Shown: positions 9,213 to 17,598, counted from the first letter of the stretch. The stretch is DNA of 64,000 bases from Paenarthrobacter ilicis (GCF_016907545.1 NZ_JAFBCD010000001.1:1860001-1924000), one strand, 5' to 3'. Made by a program: numbers and translations. The notes: generated by a model from the sequence alone, not told the origin.

Positions 9213-10547
9213 CTAGCGGACGCCCTTGATAAACGTGACGGTGATGCTGCCCATGGCACACAGGGCTGCGGCTGCGAACCAAAGGAGACCGTAGTTGTGC
9301 CCGCTGCCGATGGCGAGAATGGCCGGTGCGGCTGCCGGAACGATGATGTTGGGGATGCTGAGGGCGAGGCTGAAGACGGCCATGTCCTTGCCGGTGTCGC
9401 GGGCGTCCGGGAGGACAGCTGCGCACAGGGCGAGGTCGACGGTGAGGTACATCGCCTGGCCCATGGAGAAGACGATCCAGGCCACAACGAATTGTTCGAA
9501 GGACGTTGCCGTGGCGCCGAAAACCAGAGCCGTCGCCATGAGGAGAGCCGCGGCAATGACAAACGGCTTGCGGCGTCCGATCTTGTCCGAAAGCCAGCCC
9601 GAGACCGTGAAGAAAAGGATGCTGACCGGAGCCGATACCAGGGTGAGCAGGCCCGCGCTCTTCCCCGCTTCGGCGATTGGCATGTGGAGTCCATCCATCA
9701 GGAAGAAGATGAAGTAGGCAAACAATGCCGTCATGGCAATGCCGGCAAGGAACCGTGAAACCCAAGCCCATGCGAAGTTCGGATGCTTCCTCGGATCAAC
9801 AAGGAAGGACTTCGCCAATCCCTTGAGGTCCAAGACGGGCAGTTCAGCCCGGGTCTTGGCGGGGTCCTTGTAGAGGACCAGCAGCGGCAAGCTGCAGGCG
9901 ATGGCCAGCAGAACGGGTACGCACATCATGAGCAGAGGGGCTTCCACCAACCAGGCGGCAAGGTAGGAACCCGCTGACATGGCCAGTGCGCCGGCCATGC
10001 CCATGGCGCCCATGACCCGTGCCCGCTTGTTGTCCGGAAGGGCCTCGATGGGAATTACTGCGTAGGCGTTGAAGGCGGCTTGCGCCGAGACCAGGGCGAT
10101 GACATACGCGGCGATGATCACGGGTGTGGACGGCACTGTGCCGATGACAGCTGCTGCGAGCAGGGCAGGGACCAGTCCGCCGATGATCCACGGACGACGC
10201 CGGCCGAACCGGCCCGCGGTGCGATCGGAGAGTGCACCGGTGATTGGGACGGTGACGATCAGAAGCAGTGAACTGATGGAAACGGCCATGCCATAGCTCG
10301 TCTCTTTGCTGGCCGGGTCGACGACGGCCAGACGGAGCGAGAGTGCCGTTCCCAGCGTCAGGCTCATGATGTACATGCCCAAAGCAGCGATGAGTACCAA
10401 TGCCATGGTTTTCCGGGGCGACATCGGCTGCTGTGCGATTGGCTGCTGCGCTGCAACGCCCGACGTCGGCGTTGCAGCGGATGGTGAGTGAAGTGTTGCG
10501 TTCCCGGCAGGTTCCATGACCTGCGCCTGGGCTGTGGGGTCACCCAT
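9213..10547 (-). CDS. MFS transporter, probable glycoside importer
   Basis: A 444-residue major facilitator protein with about 12 membrane segments. A hydrophilic N-terminal tail of about 45 residues rich in Ala, Gln and Pro precedes the first helix. The family loop motif appears as GALSDRTAGRFGRRRP between helices 2 and 3 and again as GWLSDKIGRRKP in the second half. The ATG at 10547 is preceded by AAAGGAGG; the frame extends to 10646 but without a ribosome site. It is the first gene of the leftward operon and faces the TetR gene across the operator palindrome. It probably brings in the intact glycoside, since both hydrolases lack export signals. Confidence 0.85.
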   Translation of the reverse strand: MGDPTAQAQVMEPAGNATLHSPSAATPTSGVAAQQPIAQQPMSPRKTMALVLIAALGMYIMSLTLGTALSLRLAVVDPASKETSYGMAVSISSLLLIVTVPITGALSDRTAGRFGRRRPWIIGGLVPALLAAAVIGTVPSTPVIIAAYVIALVSAQAAFNAYAVIPIEALPDNKRARVMGAMGMAGALAMSAGSYLAAWLVEAPLLMMCVPVLLAIACSLPLLVLYKDPAKTRAELPVLDLKGLAKSFLVDPRKHPNFAWAWVSRFLAGIAMTALFAYFIFFLMDGLHMPIAEAGKSAGLLTLVSAPVSILFFTVSGWLSDKIGRRKPFVIAAALLMATALVFGATATSFEQFVVAWIVFSMGQAMYLTVDLALCAAVLPDARDTGKDMAVFSLALSIPNIIVPAAAPAILAIGSGHNYGLLWFAAAALCAMGSITVTFIKGVR

Positions 10548-10678
10548 GAAAATCCTCCTTTGGACCAGAGCCACCGTTGGCTCCCTGTGACCGGTGATGC
10601 AGGCTCCGAGCGGCAACCGCCGGACCTTTCCAGCAACGTTAACCAAACTTAGACCACATTGGAATACTTTCTTAAAGA

Positions 10679-10703
10679 TTTCTTTTCCAAAGTGGAAAAG
10701 AAA
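10679..10703. promoter_or_regulatory. 25-bp perfect palindrome, probable TetR operator
   Basis: TTTCTTTTCCA, spacer AAG, TGGAAAAGAAA: 11-bp perfect arms with a 3-nt spacer, in an AT-rich divergent intergenic region. It lies 32 bp before the TetR start and 131 bp before the transporter start, where an autoregulatory TetR would repress both directions. Confidence 0.8.
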
Positions 10704-10735
10704 CTTGGTAGCCTCTTCTCAGAGGAGGTCCACCC

Positions 10736-11347
10736 ATGGATCAGGAAACCCGCGGGCCCGCCCGCACGGGCAAGCGTGCCCCCTACGCCAACGGAGCCAA
10801 GAAGCGTGCTGAATTGGTGGAAGCAGCCTTCCAGGTATTCGCTGAAAAGGGCTACCTGGGCCTGTCGATCCGCCAGATAGCGGAGGCGGTGGGCACCAGC
10901 CATACTGCGCTTCTTCACCACTTCGGGAGCAAGGAAGCACTACTGGAGGCCGTGCTTGTCCTCCGCGAAGAGCGGGAAGGGCCATGGAGGACTGAGCTGA
11001 TCAGCAACAAAGGTCTCCTTGAAACCGTGCCTGCCGTTATGCGGCACAATGCGGGGATCCGGGGAGTTATTCAACTCGATGCGACGCTGCGGGCAGAGGC
11101 CATCAACCCCGACCACCCGGCTCACGACTTCTTATTACGACGCAATCAGGATTTCGTTGACTCAGTCCGTGCCGAACTGGAGCGCGAGCTCGCGGCTGGA
11201 CGCCTACGGGACGGCATCTCGCCCATTGTGGTGGCCCGTCAGATTACCTCGCTCGTGGATGGAATCCAGCTGGCCTGGCTCTACGACGAGTCAGTGGACA
11301 TGGCCGATCATCTCCAGGGCTTCATGGAGCTGATCAAGCACCCTTAG
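10736..11347 (+). CDS. TetR/AcrR family transcriptional regulator
   Basis: A 203-residue regulator. The N-terminal domain has the TetR helix-turn-helix: AAFQVFAEKGYLGLSIRQIAEAVG followed by the recognition helix and LLHHFGSKEALLEAV, at roughly residues 30-75. The C-terminal ligand domain is helical and not assignable to a ligand. The start ATG at 10736 has an AGAGGAGG site. It is divergent from the glycoside operon and probably represses it until a flavonoid or derived inducer binds. It converges with the glycosyltransferase gene, leaving an 18-bp gap. Confidence 0.9.
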   Translation: MDQETRGPARTGKRAPYANGAKKRAELVEAAFQVFAEKGYLGLSIRQIAEAVGTSHTALLHHFGSKEALLEAVLVLREEREGPWRTELISNKGLLETVPAVMRHNAGIRGVIQLDATLRAEAINPDHPAHDFLLRRNQDFVDSVRAELERELAAGRLRDGISPIVVARQITSLVDGIQLAWLYDESVDMADHLQGFMELIKHP

Positions 11348-11365
11348 TTCAAGGGTAAACGCGGA

Positions 11366-12829
11366 TCACCAGGGGGAGAGGCTAAACGGCGCCGACGGTC
11401 CCACGACGCGGACGGGCAACCCATCGTCGTCCCTTAGCATCGCGCGAACCAACCGCCGTTCCTCCCAGCGAAGCAACAGTGGCGCTTGACCCCGCTGTAT
11501 CACGATGCCCTCGTTCGTCGTCGAATAGCGTTCTTTCAACCCCTCCAGCTCCTCGGCTTGAAGCAGCGCGACCGTGCTGCCTGCGGACCGGTCCACCAGA
11601 CGGACCAGCGAGGAAGGGCCCGTCAGATCGGTAGCGACGAAGCGCTGCTCGCTTGCGGCAAGAATTGTTCTCTGCGCGGCACGGGTCACTACCAACGGGC
11701 GTGACGGCCCGCTCAACAGGCCGATCAGAACGTCCGCCGCAGCGTTGGGGCGGCCAGTTCTCCGCGCCGCTGCTTGCATGCTCCGCAAACGCCCGGGCTC
11801 ACGGAGCACCTCATCGATTTTCCACCCGATCGTTGCGGCGTTGTTGCATCGGATGGCTGCTCCCTGTTCCATCAGGTAATCGCCGTTGCGGGTCTCCTGC
11901 CCAGGGATGGGGTTCACAAGCACCATCGGCAACCCCGCAGCCATGCACTCCGAAGACGAAAGGCCGCCCGGCTTGCCCACAAAAAGGTCCGCGCGGGCCA
12001 GCAGTTGCGGCATCTCCGTCGTGAATCCGAGCACACGGTAGCGGTTGCCCGCCGGCGCCACCAGTTCCTCGATGCGCTGACGCAATAGAGCGTTGTTTCC
12101 ACAGACCACCGTGGCCGTGAACTCCGAGCGCATGTGCATCGTCTGCCGAACCACCGAGACGGCATAGTCGCCGCCCGTGGCGCCAGCCGAGATCAGCAAC
12201 ATCGGCGGCCTGTTGACGTCGCGGATGGGCAAGGGAGCGAGCTGCTTGGTGATCGGGATCCCGGTGGCCGCGACGCGGTCCGGAGGCAGACCGAGCGCCA
12301 TCAGTTCCATGCGGCCTTCCTCCTTGGCCAGGAAGATCTTGTGGAAAGCACCGGTGAGCGACAGCCCTTGGAAATCGTAATCTGTGGTCACTACGGCTGT
12401 CTTCGCGTCGACCACGCCTCGAAGGAGCAGCGAAGCCAGGAGCTGGGCGGGGAGGAAATGGGTGCATACAACCGCGGTCGGCTTGAACCGTTTGATTGCA
12501 CTGACCACCGGACTGGCGTTCAACCGCGTCCAGGGGTCAATTGGGCCGCGGCGCCGGAACGGTGGGTCGCTGATGTCGTAACCCCACTCGACCAGCCAAG
12601 GCAAGCCCTCGACCAGAACGAAGTAGCCTTTCCCCAACAGTGTGCGGTAGAGCAGGCTGCTGACGTCCAGCACATCCAGCACCTCGACCTCGGCTATGTC
12701 ATGGCGGGCCGCGCACGCCTGCTGGATCGCGGCCGCGGCGCTGTTGTGACCGGACCCCACACCTGCAGACAGGATCAAGACGCGCTCCCCACGGCCGGTA
12801 TCCGGGTCTCGAGCCGACGTTGTGCGCAT
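11366..12829 (-). CDS. MGDG-synthase/MurG-like glycosyltransferase (GT28 type)
   Basis: A 487-residue GT-B enzyme related to monogalactosyldiacylglycerol synthases and processive diacylglycerol glycosyltransferases. The N-terminal acceptor motif is LILSAGVGSGHNSAA; the C-terminal donor-site region has VGKPGGLSSSECMAAGLPMVL followed by PGQETRN. No transmembrane segment is visible, so it is probably a peripheral membrane enzyme adding sugar to a lipid. It abuts the dormancy island and shares the divergent region holding a DevR-like box, so it may belong to that regulon. The ribosome site before the ATG at 12829 is weak, and the start may lie slightly downstream. Confidence 0.8.
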   Translation of the reverse strand: MRTTSARDPDTGRGERVLILSAGVGSGHNSAAAAIQQACAARHDIAEVEVLDVLDVSSLLYRTLLGKGYFVLVEGLPWLVEWGYDISDPPFRRRGPIDPWTRLNASPVVSAIKRFKPTAVVCTHFLPAQLLASLLLRGVVDAKTAVVTTDYDFQGLSLTGAFHKIFLAKEEGRMELMALGLPPDRVAATGIPITKQLAPLPIRDVNRPPMLLISAGATGGDYAVSVVRQTMHMRSEFTATVVCGNNALLRQRIEELVAPAGNRYRVLGFTTEMPQLLARADLFVGKPGGLSSSECMAAGLPMVLVNPIPGQETRNGDYLMEQGAAIRCNNAATIGWKIDEVLREPGRLRSMQAAARRTGRPNAAADVLIGLLSGPSRPLVVTRAAQRTILAASEQRFVATDLTGPSSLVRLVDRSAGSTVALLQAEELEGLKERYSTTNEGIVIQRGQAPLLLRWEERRLVRAMLRDDDGLPVRVVGPSAPFSLSPW

Positions 12830-12910
12830 GGAGTGAGGCTAGCAGGCATGGGCGGTGTCGGGGTCTCGGTCGGCAGTCCTCCGAAAATGGTGGCCGCAGC
12901 TTGGGCCACT

Positions 12911-12925
12911 GTGACCTTCGGCCCT
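12911..12925 (+). promoter_or_regulatory. DevR/DosR-type box ahead of USP-PPOX operon
   Basis: GTGACCTTCGGCCCT. Exactly 22 nt later a CATTCT -10-like hexamer occurs at 12948-12953, giving a start near 12960 and a 30-nt leader before the universal stress gene. On the other strand a CATTTT at 12889-12884 sits 21 nt from the box, so it may also serve the divergent glycosyltransferase gene. Confidence 0.65.
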
Positions 12926-12989
12926 GTTGGATGCAGGCGGTTCGCAGCATTCTGGCAGGACGGACCATCACAAACGCCAGGAGGGCAGC

Positions 12990-13436
12990 ATGGATCAGGA
13001 CGGATCATGGGGCAGGATCGTTGTAGGTGTGGACGGTTCGGAGGCGTCCATCCAGGCGCTCCGCGATGCCCAACGTTTGGCGGTCCCGCTCGGGGCAACC
13101 GTTGAGGCCATAGCGTACTGGGATTTCCCACGGGTCTACGATGGCTACGTTGCCGTCGGCATCAACGGCTTCGAGGAGGCCGCAGGTCAAGTACTGAAAG
13201 AGTCGATAGAGAAGGCCTTCGGCGTCGACGTGCCGGATAATGTCCGTTCCCATCTGGAACAAGGCCATCCTCGGCAAGGATTGATCAACGCCAGCCGGGG
13301 AGCAGGAATGGTGGTGGTGGGCAGGCGTGGCCACGGCGGATTTGGCGGTCTCCTGTTGGGATCGGTCAGTTCTGCCTGCGTGGCCCACGCACATTGCCCT
13401 GTTCTTGTTGTGCACACCCCCGAAAAGGAGGCCTGA
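12990..13436 (+). CDS. universal stress protein (single UspA domain)
   Basis: A 148-residue UspA-fold protein. It begins IVVGVDGSEAS after a short lead and has the ATP-binding signature GRRGHGGFGGLLLGSVS before CPVLVV, so nucleotide binding is expected. ATG 12990 has a CAGGAGGG site; the frame is open upstream to 12927 without one. In mycobacteria several UspA proteins are under DosR control and restrain growth during hypoxia. Here it leads an operon with the PPOX gene 1 bp downstream and follows a DevR-like box. Confidence 0.9.
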   Translation: MDQDGSWGRIVVGVDGSEASIQALRDAQRLAVPLGATVEAIAYWDFPRVYDGYVAVGINGFEEAAGQVLKESIEKAFGVDVPDNVRSHLEQGHPRQGLINASRGAGMVVVGRRGHGGFGGLLLGSVSSACVAHAHCPVLVVHTPEKEA

Positions 13437-13437
13437 A

Positions 13438-13881
13438 ATGATGGTTCCCGGGCATGAACCTGTACGCATCGATGGTGCCCGCCACGTCAGTGAAGACCTT
13501 GGTGAGGCGGAATGCTGGGAGAGGCTGCGAGCGCAGGACACGGGGCGCATAGGTTTTGTCCACCACGGCAGAGTGATGATCTTGCCAGTCAACTATCTGG
13601 TCCACGATCACGCCATCTACTTCCGAACCTCGTTGGAAGGCTTGATCGGCGGTCCGGCGGCCAGAACGCAGACATCATTCCAGATCGACGACGCCAGGGC
13701 TGATCGAAGCGAAGGGTGGTCGGTGTTGGCCAGCGGGTCTTCATCCCATGTTGTTGACCGGGAGCTGCTCACGCGCCTGTGGGGCCATATGACGGCAGAA
13801 CCGTGGGCCGGTGGGGACAGGGGCCACTTCATCTGTATCCAACCCGCCATCATCACAGGGAAGCACGTCTTTCTCGCTTAG
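13438..13881 (+). CDS. PPOX-like flavin-binding protein (paralogue 1)
   Basis: A 147-residue pyridoxamine 5'-phosphate oxidase-like split-barrel protein: ECWERLRAQDTGRIGFVHHGRVMILPVNYLV, then IYFRTS, and a C-terminal IQPAIITGKHVF. Members bind FMN, F420 or heme; the ligand cannot be told here. This copy is the most divergent of the five in the window: its IYFRTSLEGL replaces the RTxxGTK found in the others. An AAAAGGAGG site precedes two adjacent ATGs (13438 and 13441); I give the first. It follows the universal stress gene almost directly and overlaps the convergent tandem-USP gene by 29 bp. Confidence 0.75.
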   Translation: MMVPGHEPVRIDGARHVSEDLGEAECWERLRAQDTGRIGFVHHGRVMILPVNYLVHDHAIYFRTSLEGLIGGPAARTQTSFQIDDARADRSEGWSVLASGSSSHVVDRELLTRLWGHMTAEPWAGGDRGHFICIQPAIITGKHVFLA

Positions 13882-14746
13882 CTGCAACGCCTAAATGCGG
13901 ACCTGCCAGCCGCGCAATGATCGTGGGGCACGGCAGCTTGGTGAGAACTGCATGCGCTGTTGAGCCCAACAGGAGGCGTTTGAAACTTCCCCGTCCCCGG
14001 CTGCCTACTACCAGCAGTTGCGCAGTGGCCCCTGCCGCGAGCAGTGCTTCGGCTGGCCGCGTGTGGGTGTCGAGGACCTGGTGCACCACTAGATCCGGGT
14101 ACTTGTCTGCCAAACCGGCGACAGTTTCAGCCAGGACGACGCGCTCTTCTTCCGTGATGACCTCGAAGTAGTTGGTATGCGGAACACCTCGGGTAACCCA
14201 GGGTTCCGGTGTGGGGAAGGCATGGAGAACAGTCAGCTCCTGGCCTATGCGGTCCGCTTCTGCTGCAGCAAACGCGACGGCCTGTGTTGACTCTTCGGAA
14301 CCATCCACGCCCACCACAATCCCTTTGCGGTGTGCCATGTCGTGCTCGCCGATCACTGCTACGGGACAACGTGCAACGGCAGCAACCTGTAACGCGCGAT
14401 CGGTCAGGGAACCGCCGGCCCAACCATGGCCCGAACCGATAACCACCATGGCTGCCTTCTTGGACCTCTTGCCCAATGCGTATCCGGCTCCACCGGAGAC
14501 GAGGTCGGTGGTGACGGAGACGGTGGGTTCCATTTTGGCTGCACGGTCCTTGGCAGCAGCAAGGAAGGTGACGCCGGACTCCCGGATCCAGTCGTTGTAC
14601 CCGACGGCGTCGTACACCCATCGGTCGTCCACTGCATGGACCAACAGTATCGGCAGCTTCACGGCGGCTGCTCGCTGCACTGCCCACCCCATGGCGGCCT
14701 CGCTGCTGGGTGAATCGTTGACGCCGACGACAATTGCTTCTTGCAT
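13853..14746 (-). CDS. tandem universal stress protein (two UspA domains)
   Basis: A 297-residue protein with two UspA domains (about 1-140 and 145-280). The second carries a full nucleotide signature, VVGSRGRGSFKRLLLGSTAHAVL; the first has only a weak form around IGSGHGWAGGSLTDRAL. The architecture matches two-domain proteins such as mycobacterial Rv2623, a DosR regulon member. It is transcribed leftward from its own promoter: a DevR-like box at 14831-14845, TACAAA at 14809-14804, and a leader of about 50 nt. The ribosome site is weak. Confidence 0.9.
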   Translation of the reverse strand: MQEAIVVGVNDSPSSEAAMGWAVQRAAAVKLPILLVHAVDDRWVYDAVGYNDWIRESGVTFLAAAKDRAAKMEPTVSVTTDLVSGGAGYALGKRSKKAAMVVIGSGHGWAGGSLTDRALQVAAVARCPVAVIGEHDMAHRKGIVVGVDGSEESTQAVAFAAAEADRIGQELTVLHAFPTPEPWVTRGVPHTNYFEVITEEERVVLAETVAGLADKYPDLVVHQVLDTHTRPAEALLAAGATAQLLVVGSRGRGSFKRLLLGSTAHAVLTKLPCPTIIARLAGPHLGVAAKRERRASL

Positions 14747-14830
14747 GGCTTGGCCCGTTCTTCGTTGATGGGTTCCCCGACTTCCGACGGGTTCTGTTGT
14801 CAGTTTGTACCGGGCTTCATATGGGCGGTT

Positions 14831-14845
14831 AGGGCCGGAAGTCCT
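14831..14845 (-). promoter_or_regulatory. DevR/DosR-type box for tandem USP
   Basis: Read on the minus strand: AGGACTTCCGGCCCT, followed by AA. A TACAAA hexamer starts 21 nt further on (14809), placing the transcription start near 14797 with the box centre at about -41, where DevR typically overlaps the -35 region. Confidence 0.7.
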
Positions 14846-14918
14846 TATTCCTGGGCGGCGATCGCGCTGGCACCTTGGTGGCGGCAGGGGGAGGGCTATA
14901 GCGGCATACGCATCGGCA

Positions 14919-14933
14919 GGGTCCTTGGGCCCT
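14919..14933 (+). promoter_or_regulatory. weaker DevR/DosR-type box ahead of devR
   Basis: GGGTCCTTGGGCCCT lies 92 bp before the devR start. The only -10 candidate, AAGAAT at 14957, begins 23 nt downstream and is poor. It fits autoregulation of devR but is the least certain box in the set. Confidence 0.45.
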
Positions 14934-15025
14934 TGTGGGCATGGCCAGCAGTCAGCAAGAATTTGGCAGAGCCGCCATCACAAAGTGCTCGATATCGAGG
15001 CCAACAGCCGCCGGACAGGAGAATC

Positions 15026-15724
15026 ATGGATCGCCCAGAAACAGCCGGTCAAGGCACCGGCGTTTCCCCTGGAGGACCAATCCGTGTTTTCATCCTCGAT
15101 GACCATGAGTTGGTTCGCAGAGGCCTTCAGGAACTATTGGAAGGCGAAGGTTTCGTTGTTGTCGGCACGTCCGGTTCAGCGGAAGAAGCGACCCGCCGCA
15201 TTCCCGCTTTGCGGCCCGATGTAGCTGTTTTGGACGCGCGGCTGCCTGACGGCACTGGAATTGAGGTCTGTCGGGACGTACGTTCGGTTGACCCCGCGTT
15301 GAACTGCCTCATTCTCACCAGTTACGACGACGATCAGGCACTTCGCGGGGCTGTCCTTGCCGGTGCCGCCGGATACATTCTGAAGGAAATCGGAGGCATG
15401 GACCTGCTGGGTGCCCTGCGCAAGGCAGCCAGAGGCGAGTCCTTGTTCGATGAGGCCGTCAGAACCCGGATACTTCGGGGCCTTACGGAGCCAAAGAAGC
15501 AGGATTCCCGTGTCTCAACCCTCACGCCGCAGGAGCGCCGGGTTTTGGAGTTCGTTGGAGAAGGCATGACCAATCGTCAGATTGGGGAGGAAATGCTGCT
15601 GGCAGAGAAGACAGTGAAGAACTATGTGTCATCACTGCTGGCCAAGCTCGGGTTTGAACGCCGGACCCAGGCCGCGGTCTTTATGGCCCAACCCCCCAAT
15701 GATGACGTTGGGAAACTGCGCTGA
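15026..15724 (+). CDS. devR: DevR/DosR-type NarL/LuxR response regulator
   Basis: A 232-residue regulator. The receiver domain (about 18-135) has the acidic pair in FILDDHE, the phospho-acceptor D70 in VAVLDARLPDGTG, and the lysine in AGYILKE. The C-terminal LuxR-type helix-turn-helix runs LTPQERRVLEFVGEGMTN to a recognition helix KTVKNYVSSLLAKLGFERRTQAAV. This helix closely matches the mycobacterial DevR region whose Lys and Asn contact the box. The N-terminus is about 16 residues longer than in mycobacteria. ATG 15026 has an AGGAGA site; the frame is open to 14741, but that extension is not protein-like. It converges with its likely partner kinase, 4 bp away. Confidence 0.92.
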   Translation: MDRPETAGQGTGVSPGGPIRVFILDDHELVRRGLQELLEGEGFVVVGTSGSAEEATRRIPALRPDVAVLDARLPDGTGIEVCRDVRSVDPALNCLILTSYDDDQALRGAVLAGAAGYILKEIGGMDLLGALRKAARGESLFDEAVRTRILRGLTEPKKQDSRVSTLTPQERRVLEFVGEGMTNRQIGEEMLLAEKTVKNYVSSLLAKLGFERRTQAAVFMAQPPNDDVGKLR

Positions 15725-15728
15725 GGGA

Positions 15729-17444
15729 TCAATCCAACGGCACAGACCATATCAGCGACGTGCCCTTGCCCGGTTGGCTGGTGATGGTAAAAGTTCCTCT
15801 CAGTTCTGCAGCCCGGCGAGCCATGTTCGTTAGTCCGTTCCCCGGAACGGGGTCCTCGAATCCGCATCCATCGTCCATCATTTCCAGGGTCAGTCGGTCA
15901 TCGTTCACGGTCACCGAAACATTAATGGACTGGGCTGCTGAGTGGCGGGCCGCATTGCTGAGGCTCTCTGAGACAACAGCTATCAGATGATTAATGACGA
16001 TTTCGTCAGTCACAGAATCAACCGGGCCGGACACCATGAGATGAGGCGCGTAGGGCAGGGACTTGGAGCCGGCTTGAATCGACTGGAGAATGCGGTAGCT
16101 CAACGGTTCTTGTTCGTGGGTGCTGGCTTGAAGGGAGTAGATGGTGTTGCGGAGATCGCGGATGCTGGTGTCCAACTCTTCCGTGATGGAGTCGATCCTG
16201 CCTAGAGCGGATTCCCCCGACGTGTAGCGCCTGAGGCTTTGTATACTCAGCCCGGCCGCGAACAGCCTCTGAATAACCAGGTCGTGCAGGTCGCGTGCGA
16301 TCCTGTCCCTATCCGAAAACACCACCACTTGCTCCCGGAGCCGATGGATCCTGTCCAGGGCCAAAGCGAGTGCTACGTGTGAGCCGAAGACCGCCCCCAT
16401 CTCCACATCGGTCTTGGAGAAAGTGCCTGTGCCTGCAGTACGGGCAAGGATCAAAAGGCCATGATGGGCTCCTTGGGCGCTGAGGTCGATCACCAAAAGC
16501 TTTGCGGGCCCTGCATCTCCAGCAATATTGAGGAGTTCCTTGGAATCGTCAAGGCAAACCGGCTTCCCGTTTCGTTCGACTCCACGGACTTCGGCGGCCT
16601 CCATGACCAAGGACATGCCGGCGAAGTCGGAGGCGGTTTCCCCTGCCGTGCCCGCCACTGCGTATGGCCCTCCCGGTGTTGAGGGGACCAGGATCAAGGC
16701 GAGATGGGATGCCGACTCCTGCAAGGCCCGTCCAGCGATCAGGTCCAGTGCTGAGTTCTCAACCTGCTGTGGCTGCTCAGCGCCGAGCATCTTCCCCGTG
16801 ACGTCCATGCAGGCCTCGAGCCAGGCTGCCCGGCGTCTGGCGTCTTCATAGAGCCGTGCGTTCTCGATTGCCACGCCGGCCGCCGCGGCCAATGCCACGG
16901 CAAGGTCCTCATCCTCCGGGGTGAAGTCGCCCCCACCAGCTTTCTCGGTCAGGTAGAGGTTCCCGAACACCACGTCCCTTACCCGCACGGGAACTCCCAG
17001 GAACGACTTCATGGGCGGGTGGTGCTGCGGAAACCCGTAGGCTTTTGGATGTTGGCCCAGATCATGGAGGCGAAGGGGTGCCGGCTCGGTGATGAGCAGG
17101 CCAAGTACGCCGTGACCGGTCGGGAGCGGGCCGATGCGTTTGGCCAGCCCGCTGTCTATCCCTACGGTGACAAAATGACTGAGGGCATTGTCTTCGCCGA
17201 TGACGCCCAGGGCCCCGTAGCGTGCCTGAAGCAGCTGGCATGCGGAGGTCACTACGCGGTCGAGCACCGCTTCAAGACTCAAGTCTTCCGCTACGGCGAC
17301 AACTGCCTCAAGCAGGCCCCGGGTTCTTTCCTGAGCTTGCAGAAGCTCCCCGGCGCGCGCTACGAAGTCCTTCAACAGGTCATCGATGGGGATCCGCGCT
17401 TCTGGCTTCGGCCGACGGGGCCCAGGGGCTTCGGATTCGTTCAC
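15729..17444 (-). CDS. devS: DevS/DosS-type heme-GAF sensor histidine kinase
   Basis: A 571-residue kinase: GAF-A (about 45-200), GAF-B (about 215-370), HisKA_3 dimerisation region and C-terminal HATPase. GAF-A keeps FPQHHPPMKSFLGVPVRVRD and NLYLTEK; H142 and Y164 align with the proximal heme His149 and distal Tyr171 of M. tuberculosis DosS, so O2, NO or CO sensing through heme is likely. The phospho-acceptor is H387 in ARDLHDLVIQRLF; the ATP lid region has DDGCGF and GNGLTNM. I chose GTG 17444 (site GAAAGG) over ATG 17522, which lies upstream of the predicted transcription start. No membrane segment is visible. Confidence 0.9.
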   Translation of the reverse strand: MNESEAPGPRRPKPEARIPIDDLLKDFVARAGELLQAQERTRGLLEAVVAVAEDLSLEAVLDRVVTSACQLLQARYGALGVIGEDNALSHFVTVGIDSGLAKRIGPLPTGHGVLGLLITEPAPLRLHDLGQHPKAYGFPQHHPPMKSFLGVPVRVRDVVFGNLYLTEKAGGGDFTPEDEDLAVALAAAAGVAIENARLYEDARRRAAWLEACMDVTGKMLGAEQPQQVENSALDLIAGRALQESASHLALILVPSTPGGPYAVAGTAGETASDFAGMSLVMEAAEVRGVERNGKPVCLDDSKELLNIAGDAGPAKLLVIDLSAQGAHHGLLILARTAGTGTFSKTDVEMGAVFGSHVALALALDRIHRLREQVVVFSDRDRIARDLHDLVIQRLFAAGLSIQSLRRYTSGESALGRIDSITEELDTSIRDLRNTIYSLQASTHEQEPLSYRILQSIQAGSKSLPYAPHLMVSGPVDSVTDEIVINHLIAVVSESLSNAARHSAAQSINVSVTVNDDRLTLEMMDDGCGFEDPVPGNGLTNMARRAAELRGTFTITSQPGKGTSLIWSVPLD

Positions 17445-17549
17445 TAGTACCTTTCGAAGAGTGCCGAACAACGTGTGGTGGGCCCCGCAGGGGGCCCTTG
17501 GAGCCAGAGTACTCTGACCCATATTTACCGGCTACCACGGCGCTCATGT

Positions 17550-17564
17550 GGGCCTTTGTGCCCT
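17550..17564. promoter_or_regulatory. bidirectional DevR/DosR-type box between devS and PPOX operon
   Basis: GGGCCTTTGTGCCCT, symmetric GGGC/GCCC arms. On the + strand TACGGT begins 22 nt after the box (17587), with the PPOX ATG 6 nt after that hexamer. On the - strand TAAATA begins 22 nt after the box (17527), upstream of devS. The same spacing on both sides suggests one site drives both promoters. Confidence 0.75.
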
Positions 17565-17598
17565 GTTGTCCCCGCCCAGCCGGGCCTACGGTCAAACC

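Noticed and set aside
14741..15025. Upstream extension of the devR frame
   Set aside because: The added 95 residues are not protein-like and cover the promoter region; ATG 15026 has a good ribosome site.
17480..17498. GGGCCCC-GCA-GGGGGCCC repeat as another DevR box
   Set aside because: GC-only hairpin without the GGAC/CTT pattern; it lies in the predicted devS leader and may only be an RNA stem.
17445..17522. ATG 17522 as the devS start
   Set aside because: It would lie upstream of the predicted transcription start near 17515; GTG 17444 has its own ribosome site.
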